NCBI RefSeq assembly: GCF_900100345.1
Contig: NZ_FMTT01000006.1
Span: 92,784-156,783 of the forward strand
DNA: 64,000 nt
Source: Paenibacillus tianmuensis
Lineage (GTDB): Bacteria > Bacillota > Bacilli > Paenibacillales > NBRC-103111
Direction of reading: 5' to 3'
This document shows positions 52,732 to 61,915 of this stretch, piece after piece. The notes under the pieces are model-generated. The model had not been told where the DNA came from, did not search any database, and saw only the letters and a list, made by a program, of their open reading frames with translations. The stretch's first letter is position 1, and the number at the start of each line of letters is the position of its first letter. The translations under genes were made by a program, and so were the position numbers.

Positions 52732-52747
52732 AGATCGTCCGTCTTCC

Positions 52748-53203
52748 TTATTTTGTTCCCGTGTGCCCGAAGCCGCCCGCTCCGCGTTCCGTCTCGTCCA
52801 ACTCGCTTACCTCGGTCAGTGTAATGAGCGGCACCGTTTGGAACACCATTTGCGCGATGCGCTCGTTACGGTTGATGGTGAACGTTTCTTTGCCGTGATT
52901 GATCAGCAGCACCTTGACTTCGCCGCGGTAATCGGCATCGATCGTGCCTGGCGTGTTCAAGGATGTGATCCCGTGTTTAAAAGCAAGCCCGCTTCGCGGA
53001 CGAATTTGGGCTTCCAGCCCTCCCGGCATGGCAAGCGCAAATCCGGTCGGAATGAGAATCCGTTCGCCCGGCACGAGATCGATTGGCTCGCTTACAGCCG
53101 CATACAGGTCGAAACCGCTGGCAAGCTCGGACATTTTTTGTGGCAGCGCAATATCCTCGTTCCCCGGCAGCCGTTTAATGAACACTTCGATTCGTTCAGA
53201 CAA
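52748..53203 (-). CDS. dut: dUTP diphosphatase
   Basis: 151 residues from TTG 53203, six bases after GGAGGG; earlier frames lack a ribosome site. Trimeric dUTPase motifs: [10 protein letters not shown] (I), [12 protein letters not shown] (II), [21 protein letters not shown] (III), RIAQMVFQ (IV) and the Arg/Gly-rich tail [12 protein letters not shown] (V). Removes dUTP and makes dUMP for thymidylate. It lies where B. subtilis has ymxH, between the M16 gene mlpA and dpaA. Confidence 0.95.
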   Translation of the reverse strand: MSERIEVFIKRLPGNEDIALPQKMSELASGFDLYAAVSEPIDLVPGERILIPTGFALAMPGGLEAQIRPRSGLAFKHGITSLNTPGTIDADYRGEVKVLLINHGKETFTINRNERIAQMVFQTVPLITLTEVSELDETERGAGGFGHTGTK

Positions 53204-54446
53204 GCTGATCCCTCCTAAATCCGGCGATGGCATCATTCGTCTGCCCGACCATAGCCAATGCGAAAGGCACGGACAGCATCTCCGCCGTCAGCGCTTGAAC
53301 ATGCTCCATCTTCACGCTCTCGATACGTTGTATCATTTCATCCAGATTGTAATGTCGGCCGAGCATCAACTCATTTTTCCCGATCCGGTTCATTCGGCTG
53401 CTGGTGCTCTCCAGGCTCAAAATCAAGCTGCCTTTCATTTGTTCCTTGCCTTTCTTCAGCTCGGTTGGGGTCAATCCCTTCTCCTTGATGTCGGCCAGCA
53501 GCTCCAGCGTCACCTTAAGCACTTCTTTAGTCTGCTTAGGCGCCGTACCGGTATACACGGTAAACAGGCCGCCGTCCTGGTAGGAAGAATGATAGGAATA
53601 TACCGAGTAGGCCAGCCCGCGTTTCTCGCGGATTTCCTGGAATAACCGGGAGCTCATGCCGCCGCCGATCGCATTGTTCAGCAGGATCATCGCATACAAC
53701 CGGTCGTCCTTCGCAGCCAGCCCGGGCAGCGATAAGCAAATATGATTTTGCTCGGTTTTCTTCTGGTGATACGCGGAATCGCTCCGGAACGCCAAAGGCT
53801 CAAGCGGGGCCTGCGAGCCCGCATTCACAAAGCTGCCGAAATGCTTCTCGATCAAGCCGACAACATCGTCGTTAATATTGCCGGCGATGCTGATGACCGT
53901 ATTGGCAATCGTATAGTGCGACTTCATGTATTCCTTGAGCGTATCGGAGGTCATCGCCGCCAGATTGCTTTGCGTGCCGATGATGGTACGTCCGAGCGAA
54001 TGCCCGCCGAATGCGGCCCGGGCAATCAGATCATGCACCATATCGTCCGGGGTATCTTCATACATCGCGATTTCTTCATAGATGACATTTTTTTCTTTTT
54101 CCAATTCCGTCTCATCGAATACCGAACCGAAAAACATATCGGAGAGCACTTCCACCGCGAGCGGCAGATGCTCGTCCAGCACTTTGCAATAATAGCATGT
54201 GTACTCCTTCGAAGTGAAGGCGTTCACGTTGCCTCCGATGCCGTCGAAAATTTCGGCGATATCTTTGGCGGAGTATTTTTCCGTGCCCTTGAAGAGCATA
54301 TGCTCGATAAAATGCGAAATGCCGTTGTTCGTCTCGTTTTCGCTGCGCGATCCGGTTTTGACCCAGATGCCGAAAGCAACGGAGCGGCACGTCGGAATTT
54401 TCTCGATGACGAGCCGCAGTCCGTTGGTAAGTGTGTATTTGTCCAA
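53196..54446 (-). CDS. mlpA: M16-family peptidase MlpA (YmxG)
   Basis: 416 residues from TTG 54446, about ten bases behind [17 protein letters not shown] is the active HxxEH zinc site; the second-half block [15 protein letters not shown] and [24 protein letters not shown] follow. In B. subtilis MlpA (YmxG) takes part in proteolysis linked to extracellular protease genes. It lies just before dut and dpaA and after ylxY, with the ylxY stop overlapping by a small margin. A frame that starts 30 codons earlier has no ribosome site. Confidence 0.94.
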   Translation of the reverse strand: MDKYTLTNGLRLVIEKIPTCRSVAFGIWVKTGSRSENETNNGISHFIEHMLFKGTEKYSAKDIAEIFDGIGGNVNAFTSKEYTCYYCKVLDEHLPLAVEVLSDMFFGSVFDETELEKEKNVIYEEIAMYEDTPDDMVHDLIARAAFGGHSLGRTIIGTQSNLAAMTSDTLKEYMKSHYTIANTVISIAGNINDDVVGLIEKHFGSFVNAGSQAPLEPLAFRSDSAYHQKKTEQNHICLSLPGLAAKDDRLYAMILLNNAIGGGMSSRLFQEIREKRGLAYSVYSYHSSYQDGGLFTVYTGTAPKQTKEVLKVTLELLADIKEKGLTPTELKKGKEQMKGSLILSLESTSSRMNRIGKNELMLGRHYNLDEMIQRIESVKMEHVQALTAEMLSVPFALAMVGQTNDAIAGFRRDQLV

Positions 54447-54516
54447 ACGCTTTAAGCCTCCTCGGTACGGCGAAGTCTTGATTCCCCTGTACAGGTATAA
54501 CATTTTGATATTACCA

Positions 54517-55557
54517 TTATTGTCCGGCGGACTCAACCTTCGGAACCCGCGCGGGCGAGATGACCTCGCTGACGGTACCCAAAGACAGCCCTTTGGCCCG
54601 GATGGCGCGAATCATGCCCTGCAGCGCGGCGCTGCTCGAAGACGTAGGATGCATCAGGATCAGCGAGCCGGGCTCGATCCGTGTAGCTACTTTATGCACG
54701 ATGGAAGAAGGCTCTGGCTTTTTCCAATCTACCGTATCGATCGTCCACAAAATGGTGCGCAGGTTCATCTCGTACGCGACATCTACGGTCATTTGATTGT
54801 AATCTCCCGAGGGCGGGGCAAACAGACGGTTCTGCGCGCCCAATTCCTGCTTCAGCATCGTCTCGGTCTTGCTGATTTCGGCAGCGGTTTGCGTCCGGCT
54901 GAGCTTGCTCATGTCCCGGTGAGAGTACGCATGATTGGAGACTTCGTGTCCTTCCGCCATAATTTTGCGGGCGGTCGGAATATTTTTTTTCAGCCACATC
55001 CCGTCGAAAAAAAAGGTCGCATGCACCTGCTCCTTACGGAGAACGTCCAGCATTCGCGGCAAATACTCGTCGCCCCACGCCACGTTGATCATAAGCGCTG
55101 CCATTGGCTTCGCCGGGTTGCCCTTATAGATCGGATTCGGTCCGAGTTGATCCAGATCGACTTGAGGCGGCACTTCGCGGAACACGAGCTGCGGCGTTTC
55201 CGGAAACGACTGCCGCTCCGCCAGCTCCAGCGACTTCTCGACATCGACCTCCAGCCCGTTGTACCCCGGTATCGCTTTCCAGACGCGGTCGATCTTGGCG
55301 TTCACCGGCGGTATATTGCACTTCGCCGCCTCGGCCTTTATTCTCTCAAGCACTCTGGCCCGCCGCTCTCTCCCTTCGTCACTCCATACCCTAAGCGACA
55401 GCAGAGAAGACAGCGTTCGTGCATCGTCTGCAGCTCGTTCATGACCATTCTTCTCTCTGGCATGCTGTACGAATCGGTCGACCGCCGGAGAGAACTGCAA
55501 GCCGAGCAGCAGCGCTCCAAAGCATAATGACGCAGCTAACCATCGTTTGCGTTTCAT
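54517..55557 (-). CDS. ylxY: Polysaccharide deacetylase-like protein YlxY
   Basis: 346 residues from ATG 55557, behind AGGAGAATGGGC. An N-terminal anchor (WLAASLCFGALLLGLQFSP), then a linker and a NodB-like domain: MINVAWGDEYLPRML, HATFFFDGMWL, EGHEVSNHAYSHRDMSKL (the HxxxH zinc site), FAPPSGDYNQMTVDVA. The usual first catalytic Asp region TFDDG reads NVAWGDE, so activity may be lost or altered, as in B. subtilis YlxY. Sporulation-linked gene, next to mlpA and pnp in the known order. Substrate unknown. Confidence 0.92.
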   Translation of the reverse strand: MKRKRWLAASLCFGALLLGLQFSPAVDRFVQHAREKNGHERAADDARTLSSLLSLRVWSDEGRERRARVLERIKAEAAKCNIPPVNAKIDRVWKAIPGYNGLEVDVEKSLELAERQSFPETPQLVFREVPPQVDLDQLGPNPIYKGNPAKPMAALMINVAWGDEYLPRMLDVLRKEQVHATFFFDGMWLKKNIPTARKIMAEGHEVSNHAYSHRDMSKLSRTQTAAEISKTETMLKQELGAQNRLFAPPSGDYNQMTVDVAYEMNLRTILWTIDTVDWKKPEPSSIVHKVATRIEPGSLILMHPTSSSSAALQGMIRAIRAKGLSLGTVSEVISPARVPKVESAGQ

Positions 55558-55666
55558 GCCCATTCTCCTGTCCACACCTGTTTGTCCCCATCTTATGCCC
55601 TGCAGGACAGGTTTAGACCATCGTATAGAGAGCCGCGGCAGTAATCCGGATTTTCGGGCAAACAAA

Positions 55667-55692
55667 AAAGAGACAGACTACTCTGGCTCTTT
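55667..55692 (-). terminator. Terminator after pnp
   Basis: AGAGCCAG against CTGTCTCT with one mismatch, then six T residues on the minus strand. Confidence 0.7.
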
Positions 55693-55724
55693 CTGCATGC
55701 TCGCTTGAAAACTCAAGCGTTAAA

Positions 55725-57827
55725 TTAGGTTTGGGCTGGAACCTCCGCCGTCAATACCGCTTTACGCGACAAATTGACACGGCCTTGGTTGTCGATCTCC
55801 GTTACTTTCACGGTAATCGTATCGCCGATCTTGACGACATCTTCCACCTTGCCTACGCGCTCGGTCGACAGCTGGGAAATGTGTACCAAGCCTTCTTTGC
55901 CCGGTAAAATTTCGACGAAAGCGCCGAACTTTTCGATCCGCTTCACGGTGCCGAGATACGTTTCCCCGACGATGACTTCGCGGACGATGCCTTCGATGAT
56001 TTGACGCGCTTTTTCGTTCATCTCGCTGTTGGACGAAGCGATGAAGACGCGGCCATCCTGCTCAATGTCGATTTTCACGCCGGTTTCTTCGATGATCTTG
56101 TTGATGATTTTGCCGCCTGCTCCGATGACATCGCGGATTTTGTCCGGGTTGATCTGCATCGTGACGATTTTCGGCGCATAAGGCGACAGGTCCGATTTCG
56201 GCTGCGAAATGCGATCCAGCATTTTGTTCAAAATGTGCATGCGGCCTTTTTTCGCCTGCTCCAGCGCATCCGTCAAAATGGCCCGGTCGATGCCGTCGAT
56301 TTTGATATCCATCTGCAGCGCGGTAACCCCTTTGGCCGTACCGGCCACTTTAAAGTCCATATCGCCGAGGTGGTCTTCCATCCCCTGGATGTCCGTCAAG
56401 ATCGAGTAATGCTCACCGTCTTTGATCAGACCCATAGCTACGCCCGCTACCGGAGCTTTGATTGGAACGCCCGCATCCATCATCGCCAGCGTGCTCGCGC
56501 AAATGCTCGCCTGCGAAGTCGAGCCGTTCGATTCCAGCACCTCGGAAACCAAACGGATCGTATAAGGGAAATCGACTTCGGAAGGAATAACCGGCTCCAG
56601 CGCACGTTCGCCGAGCGCCCCGTGTCCGATTTCGCGCCGTCCCGGCGCACGCAGCGGTCGGGCTTCGCCTACGCTGAACGGCGGGAAATTGTAATGATGC
56701 ATAAACCGCTTCGATTCTTCCAGGCCGAGACCGTCGAGAATTTGCACGTCGCCGAGCGCTCCGAGCGTACATACGCTGAGTGCCTGCGTTTGGCCGCGGG
56801 TAAACAAGCCGGAGCCGTGTGTACGCGGCAGCAGGTTGATGTCGCATTCGATCGGTCTGATTTCATCGAGCCCGCGTCCGTCCGGACGAACTTTATCGTG
56901 CGTAATCAAGCGGCGCACTTCTTCTTTCACGATATCGTACAGCGTTTCTTTGACGTCGGCCATTTTCTCCGGCGTTTCGGCGTAGACCGCGGCAAAATGC
57001 TCCTTCGCTTCGCTGTTGATCGCATCGATCGCATCTTGTCTTGCATGCTTCTCCGAAATCTTGACCGCTTCCACCAAACGGGCTTGAGCGAAATCGCGAA
57101 CCGCTTGATTCACGTCGCTCTCGACGCTGTGAAGCTTGACTTCCATTTTCGGCTTGCCGACTTCCTGCACGAGTTGTTCCTGCACGGCAACGATTTTGCG
57201 GATTTCGTCATGACCGAACATGATCGCTTCCAGCATCACTTCCTCCGGCACTTCTTCCGCACCGGCTTCGACCATCATGATAGCATCCTTCGTACCCGCC
57301 ACGACGAGATGGATATCGCTTTTCTCCGACTGCTCGACAGTCGGGTTAATGACGAACTGCCCGTCCACCCGTCCGACAATGACTCCGCCCACCGGTCCGT
57401 TAAACGGCACGTCGGAAATGCTGAGCGCCGCGGAGGTCCCGATCATGGCCGCAATTTCCGGCGCGCATTCCTGATCCACACTCATGACGATCGAAACGAT
57501 CTGCACGTCATTGCGGAAGCCTTCCGGAAACAACGGACGAATCGGACGGTCCGTCAAACGGCTGGACAAAATCGCTTTTTCGCTGGGACGACCTTCCCTT
57601 TTAATAAAGCCTCCGGGGATTTTACCCACCGAATAAAGACGCTCCTCATAGTTCACGGTTAGAGGAAAAAAATCCAAATCTTTCGGCTCGGCGGAAGCCG
57701 TTACCGTACAAAGCACGACGGTTTCGCCGTAGCGTGCAACGACAGCTCCGTTCGCCTGCTTCGCCAGACGTCCGGTTTCCAGAATCAACGGACGTCCGCC
57801 GAGATCCATCTGCACTTGCTTCTCCAT
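55725..57827 (-). CDS. pnp: Polynucleotide phosphorylase
   Basis: 700 residues from ATG 57827, behind GAGGAGGTTGAAT. Two RNase PH halves ([58 protein letters not shown]), a KH domain ([22 protein letters not shown], about 560-590) and a C-terminal S1 domain ([34 protein letters not shown]). Catalyses phosphorolytic 3'-to-5' RNA degradation, part of RNA decay with RNase Y and RNase J in B. subtilis. It is preceded by rpsO, and about 340 bases of leader separate them. Confidence 0.98.
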   Translation of the reverse strand: MEKQVQMDLGGRPLILETGRLAKQANGAVVARYGETVVLCTVTASAEPKDLDFFPLTVNYEERLYSVGKIPGGFIKREGRPSEKAILSSRLTDRPIRPLFPEGFRNDVQIVSIVMSVDQECAPEIAAMIGTSAALSISDVPFNGPVGGVIVGRVDGQFVINPTVEQSEKSDIHLVVAGTKDAIMMVEAGAEEVPEEVMLEAIMFGHDEIRKIVAVQEQLVQEVGKPKMEVKLHSVESDVNQAVRDFAQARLVEAVKISEKHARQDAIDAINSEAKEHFAAVYAETPEKMADVKETLYDIVKEEVRRLITHDKVRPDGRGLDEIRPIECDINLLPRTHGSGLFTRGQTQALSVCTLGALGDVQILDGLGLEESKRFMHHYNFPPFSVGEARPLRAPGRREIGHGALGERALEPVIPSEVDFPYTIRLVSEVLESNGSTSQASICASTLAMMDAGVPIKAPVAGVAMGLIKDGEHYSILTDIQGMEDHLGDMDFKVAGTAKGVTALQMDIKIDGIDRAILTDALEQAKKGRMHILNKMLDRISQPKSDLSPYAPKIVTMQINPDKIRDVIGAGGKIINKIIEETGVKIDIEQDGRVFIASSNSEMNEKARQIIEGIVREVIVGETYLGTVKRIEKFGAFVEILPGKEGLVHISQLSTERVGKVEDVVKIGDTITVKVTEIDNQGRVNLSRKAVLTAEVPAQT

Positions 57828-57842
57828 ATTCAACCTCCTCAA

Positions 57843-58092
57843 ATTTCATTCACAGCTTTTGAAATTTCATACCCGGATTTCGTTATGTACAATTATCACT
57901 CGAAGCCGGGTCCCCGCACTACCGCCATTGCCTGGCTACCGATCAGGGCAAACTTGCCTCCGGATCGCCAAAACGCTGGTCTTCCTTAACCATTCTGCAT
58001 ATTAGTCAGTATTTCCTGCTTTTTATGAAAATAGTAACTCAAAAGTACAGCTTGCGCAGTGAGCTGCAACGACAGTATCCCGATATTTTAAA
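57843..58092. other. Leader between rpsO and pnp, no gene seen
   Basis: No credible gene lies here. It should carry the pnp promoter or the rpsO-pnp read-through region, and it holds imperfect inverted repeats, but I could not fix clear promoter boxes or known leader RNAs. Confidence 0.4.
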
Positions 58093-58165
58093 AAAGCAAC
58101 CCCGCAGCCCGTGCATCCGTACGCCAGGCGTTCCGGCGTGCACAAAGGACAAACGTGGTTGCTTT
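58093..58165 (-). terminator. Terminator after rpsO
   Basis: AAAGCAACC pairs with GGTTGCTTT around a long inner stem, then TTTTTT on the minus strand. Confidence 0.7.
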
Positions 58166-58180
58166 AGTTGTAAGACTGAA

Positions 58181-58450
58181 TTAACGGCGCAGACCGAGTT
58201 TTTCGATCAAAGCGCTGTAGCGTTTGACGTCCTTGTTTTTCAAGTACGTCAGAAGCTTACGGCGTTGGCCGACCATTTTGAGCAGACCGCGACGAGAATG
58301 ATGATCTTTCTTGTGCGTCTTCAAATGGCTGGTCAGGTTCACGATGTTTTCCGTAAGAATTGCAACTTGCACTTCAGGAGATCCTGTGTCGCTTTCATGC
58401 GTCTTATGCGTTTGGATCAGTTCCTGCTTGCGTTCTTGTGTCAATGCCAT
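58181..58450 (-). CDS. rpsO: Ribosomal protein S15
   Basis: 89 residues from ATG 58450, behind GGAGGTGACTC. Full S15 pattern: [60 protein letters not shown]. Binds 16S rRNA in the small subunit. Order ribF-rpsO-pnp is as in B. subtilis. No extra N-terminus is used; a frame starting at 58528 has no ribosome site. Confidence 0.98.
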   Translation of the reverse strand: MALTQERKQELIQTHKTHESDTGSPEVQVAILTENIVNLTSHLKTHKKDHHSRRGLLKMVGQRRKLLTYLKNKDVKRYSALIEKLGLRR

Positions 58451-58623
58451 GATTGAGTCACCTCCAAAAATAATAAGTATATCCCCTGTGGCCCAGAGAC
58501 CGATGGAGTACTCGATTCTCCATGCCAAGGTTCATGCGATGTCCTGAATTCCTCATGCGATAGCATGTTGAATCGACAACGTCTCATAGTATACCATAGT
58601 TTGTTTATAAAAGTAAAATAAAA

Positions 58624-59583
58624 TTACGAGTTTTGAATCGTTTTCCGAGCCGCAAGGATCGAACGCGCTTGATCCGCATCTTGACCGATCTGGGAAATCA
58701 GCTCTTGAACTGAAGCGAATCTCCGTTCTTCACGAATAAACGCGAGCAGCTCCACCTGTACGTTCTCTCCGTAGATCGTTTCGTGAAAATCGAACAAATG
58801 CGCCTCCAGCGCGGGCTTCGTCAGGCCGGTAACGAAGGTAGGCTTCACCCCGACATTCATGACCCCGCCTACTTTGCGCCCCCCGACCGTGACCTGTACG
58901 GCATAGACGCCATTGGCCGGAATGACATAAGGCTGACTCACCTCAAGATTCGCGGTCGGGAAACCGATGGTACGGCCTCGCCCGTCTCCGTGCACGACCG
59001 TCCCTTCCAGCCGGTAAGGCCGGGCAAGCAGCGCATTCGCTTCGGCAATATCGCCGCGCAGCAAGCATTCGCGAATCAATGTGCTGCTGACTTTCTCGCC
59101 GTTCCTGTGAAACGGACGAACCACCTCTACCGCAAATCTCCCCTTGGCCAAATCGCACAACGTATCCGGCGTCCCAGCGCCCTTGTAGCCGAAGGTGAAG
59201 TCAAATCCGACGAAAACCGTACTGACCTTCATCGGCACAAGCATGTGCTCGACAAACTGTTCGGGCGTTACGCGCATAAACGATTCGCTGAAATCCACGA
59301 CATAGGTCGCATCGACCTGAAGCTGCCGCAGCAATTCCTGCTTGGCCGCGGGCGGCGTAAGCAGCTTGGTGTATTTGTCCATCCCGAGCACTTGTCTGGG
59401 ATGCGGATGAAACGTCATGATGGCAGCCGGCAGTTGAAACTCGGCCCCGCGTTCGACCGCCCTCCGGATCACTTCCCGGTGACCGAGGTGAACGCCGTCG
59501 AAATCGCCGATCGCCAGCACCTTGGCGGAATCGTCCAGACGGCCGTCCTGCGGCAGCGGATACGATAGCTGTACCGTTTCCAT
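58624..59583 (-). CDS. ribF: Bifunctional riboflavin kinase/FAD synthetase
   Basis: 319 residues from ATG 59583. N-terminal FAD synthetase domain (VLAIGDFDGVHLGHREVIR), C-terminal flavokinase domain (GRTIGFPTANLEV and GVMNVGVKPTF). Makes FMN and FAD from riboflavin. The ATG is seven bases behind GAAGGA; a GTG five codons earlier also opens the frame. Order truB-ribF-rpsO fits B. subtilis (ribC). Confidence 0.95.
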   Translation of the reverse strand: METVQLSYPLPQDGRLDDSAKVLAIGDFDGVHLGHREVIRRAVERGAEFQLPAAIMTFHPHPRQVLGMDKYTKLLTPPAAKQELLRQLQVDATYVVDFSESFMRVTPEQFVEHMLVPMKVSTVFVGFDFTFGYKGAGTPDTLCDLAKGRFAVEVVRPFHRNGEKVSSTLIRECLLRGDIAEANALLARPYRLEGTVVHGDGRGRTIGFPTANLEVSQPYVIPANGVYAVQVTVGGRKVGGVMNVGVKPTFVTGLTKPALEAHLFDFHETIYGENVQVELLAFIREERRFASVQELISQIGQDADQARSILAARKTIQNS

Positions 59584-59631
59584 GGGTGTGTCCTTCACCT
59601 ACATTTCTTTGGTGCGTTTGACCGCTCAAGC

Positions 59632-60573
59632 TCAAGAAAATATTTTGACCGGCAGCAGCAATTCCGGTTCCGAATCCCATTCAAAAAGCCCGATTAACGC
59701 GCCCGTTTCTTCCGTGAAGCAGGCGACCGCCTGCTCGCCGGTGGACAAAAAGGCGTTTAATACGGCCTTCTGCCCTTCGCTGACGCGAATCTTCTGACCC
59801 TGCAGCGCCTTCTGTGCTTGAACGGAAGAAAGCCGGACGGACGGCAAATGGGCAACCGCCTGCTCCATCGGAATCAACCGCCCAGCAAGCTCTCCGTTTT
59901 TGTGGAGAGTTTCGATCTGTTCAAGCGTCAGGCATCGTTCCGGCCCGATATGTCCGGTTGCGATTCGCACCAGCTCCGCCATAACGGCAGGAACGCCGAG
60001 AGCTTGTCCGATATCCGCACACAGCGTACGAATATACGTTCCCTTAGAGCAGTTGACGCGAAACTTGACTTGCGGATAATCTCCAGACCAGTCCGTCTCC
60101 AGCACATCGATGCCGTAAATGGTGACCGTTCGGGACTTCCGCTCCACTTGAACGCCCTGCCGCGCCAGCTCATACAATCGTTTGCCGTCCACCTTGACAG
60201 CAGAATACATCGGCGGCACCTGCTCGATGTCGCCGATAAAGCGTAAGACCGCTGCAGTCACTTGCTCCGGCGTCAACCGTTCTCCAAGGCACTCCACCCG
60301 TTCCAGCACTTCCCCCGACAAGTCCTCCGTATCAGTAGCAAGTCCCAAAAGCAGCGTCGCTTCGTACGCTTTTGGCAGCTCCTGGATGTACTCGACAAGC
60401 CGGGTCGCCCTGCCGATGCAAAGCGGCAGGACGCCTGTCACTTGGGGATCGAGCGTTCCCGTATGGCCGATCCGCTTGATTCTCACGATGCGGCGCACTT
60501 TAGCCACCACATCGTGGGAAGTAAAGCCTTTCGGCTTCCATACGGGCAAAATGCCTTCCAATTCCGTTGTCAT
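59632..60573 (-). CDS. truB: tRNA pseudouridine-55 synthase TruB
   Basis: 313 residues. Isomerises U55 in the T-loop of tRNA. The catalytic Asp is residue 42 in GHTGTLDPQVTGVLPLCIG, with the usual KPKGFTSHDVV near the start and SKGTYIRTLCADIGQALG. A C-terminal PUA-like extension follows. Start ATG 60573 overlaps the nrnA stop by four bases. Confidence 0.97.
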   Translation of the reverse strand: MTTELEGILPVWKPKGFTSHDVVAKVRRIVRIKRIGHTGTLDPQVTGVLPLCIGRATRLVEYIQELPKAYEATLLLGLATDTEDLSGEVLERVECLGERLTPEQVTAAVLRFIGDIEQVPPMYSAVKVDGKRLYELARQGVQVERKSRTVTIYGIDVLETDWSGDYPQVKFRVNCSKGTYIRTLCADIGQALGVPAVMAELVRIATGHIGPERCLTLEQIETLHKNGELAGRLIPMEQAVAHLPSVRLSSVQAQKALQGQKIRVSEGQKAVLNAFLSTGEQAVACFTEETGALIGLFEWDSEPELLLPVKIFS

Positions 60574-61556
60574 GCGAGCGCCATCCCTACTTCCCTAACG
60601 ACTCGCTCAACCGCTTCGGACATCGAACCGCGAATCGTACAACCGGCCGCTTTGACATGCCCGCCGCCGCCGAATTTTTGGGCAGTTGCCGCAACATCGG
60701 CCAAGCCTCCGGAACGGAAGCTGACTTTAATGATTCCGGGCTCTTTTTCCTTAAACAACATGCCGACTTCAACCCCTTCGACATTGCGGGCATAGTTGAC
60801 GAGTCCGTCCATATCTTCGCTGGATGCATCGGTAGCCGACAAATCGTCCAAAGTGACGGCCAGCCAGGCAACCTTGTTGTCATGGGCAAAGGACAACGTA
60901 TTGAGGCTTCGCTTCAGCAAGCATACCTGACCTAGCGTCATCGTTTCGAGCAGCCTTTCGGCAAGCTCGTGCCCCTTCACACCGCGCGCCAGCATATCTG
61001 CCGCAATCTGCATCACTTTCGGCGTCGTGTTGGAATAACGGAAGCCTCCCGTATCGGTCAGCAAGCCGGTATAAATACAATCGTTCAGCTCCGGCGTGAA
61101 CTCCAAATTCAACTCCAGCGCGAGATCGTACAGCACTTCCACGGTAGCCGCGGCATCGGAACGCACCAGATTAACGGTGCCGAAACCGTCATTGGTAGCA
61201 TGATGATCGATGTTCAGCAGCTTCCGCTCCGGCTCGAAGCATTCGCTCACCGAGCCGATTCGTCCGAAATCCGCGCAATCGACCGAGATCACCGCCGCGA
61301 ATTTGCGTTCGGGCGGAGATTTCTCGTATTCGATGACCGCATGAGGCCCGGCCATGTACATGAACTTGTCCGGGATCGGGCCTTCGTTGATCAGCGTGAA
61401 CCGTTTGTTTAACGATTGCAGCATCCAAGCGATCGCAAACGTGGACCCGGCGGCGTCGCCGTCGGGCTGCACGTGGGCTACGACCAGAAAATCATCCTGC
61501 TCGCGGATAAACCCGGCCGCCGCTTGAAGCTGAACGGCATATTCCGCTGCGGTCAT
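60570..61556 (-). CDS. nrnA: NrnA-type oligoribonuclease and pAp phosphatase
   Basis: 328 residues, DHH/DHHA1 family. Metal blocks [23 protein letters not shown] and [15 protein letters not shown]-terminal [13 protein letters not shown] is the DHHA1 signature. Degrades short RNA and 3'-phosphoadenosine 5'-phosphate, completing mRNA decay by the nucleases encoded nearby. In B. subtilis nrnA is elsewhere (ytqI); here it is inserted between rbfA and truB. Both neighbours overlap it by four bases, so it is coupled. Confidence 0.95.
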   Translation of the reverse strand: MTAAEYAVQLQAAAGFIREQDDFLVVAHVQPDGDAAGSTFAIAWMLQSLNKRFTLINEGPIPDKFMYMAGPHAVIEYEKSPPERKFAAVISVDCADFGRIGSVSECFEPERKLLNIDHHATNDGFGTVNLVRSDAAATVEVLYDLALELNLEFTPELNDCIYTGLLTDTGGFRYSNTTPKVMQIAADMLARGVKGHELAERLLETMTLGQVCLLKRSLNTLSFAHDNKVAWLAVTLDDLSATDASSEDMDGLVNYARNVEGVEVGMLFKEKEPGIIKVSFRSGGLADVAATAQKFGGGGHVKAAGCTIRGSMSEAVERVVREVGMALA

Positions 61557-61909
61557 GCTTCGGTATTCCCGTCGTTAATTTGGTGAATCAGCGTTTCGAT
61601 CTTGCTTCCGTAATCGATCGAGGCGTCGAACTTAAACAGCAGTTCCGGAATTTTGCGCATCCGAATTCGTTTGCCGAGCTCGGAGCGAATAAAGCCGGTG
61701 CCGCGGGCGAGCGCCTTCAGCGTTTCTTCCTTCTGTTCATCGCTGCCAAGCACGCTCAAGAATATTTTGGCTTGGGAAAAATCATTCGTCACATCGACGC
61801 CGGTCACGGTAATGAAACCGATGCGCGGGTCTTTCAGTTCGGATTGAATGATCTGGCTTAATTCTTTCTTGATTTGTTCCCCGACTCTGCCCACGCGAAT
61901 TTTTGCCAT
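61553..61909 (-). CDS. rbfA: Ribosome-binding factor A
   Basis: 118 residues ([58 protein letters not shown]). KH-like fold that helps mature 16S rRNA in the small subunit. ATG 61909 lies a few bases from infB's stop; B. subtilis has ylxP between them, absent here. Ends with a four-base overlap to nrnA. Confidence 0.97.
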   Translation of the reverse strand: MAKIRVGRVGEQIKKELSQIIQSELKDPRIGFITVTGVDVTNDFSQAKIFLSVLGSDEQKEETLKALARGTGFIRSELGKRIRMRKIPELLFKFDASIDYGSKIETLIHQINDGNTEA

Positions 61910-61915
61910 AGCTGA

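Noticed and set aside
56001..57662. Open frame of 553 codons on the plus strand opposite pnp
   Set aside because: Reading opposite a strongly conserved gene; composition looks like a complement artefact.
58451..58528. Longer rpsO start
   Set aside because: S15 proteins start at MALTQER; no ribosome site further upstream.
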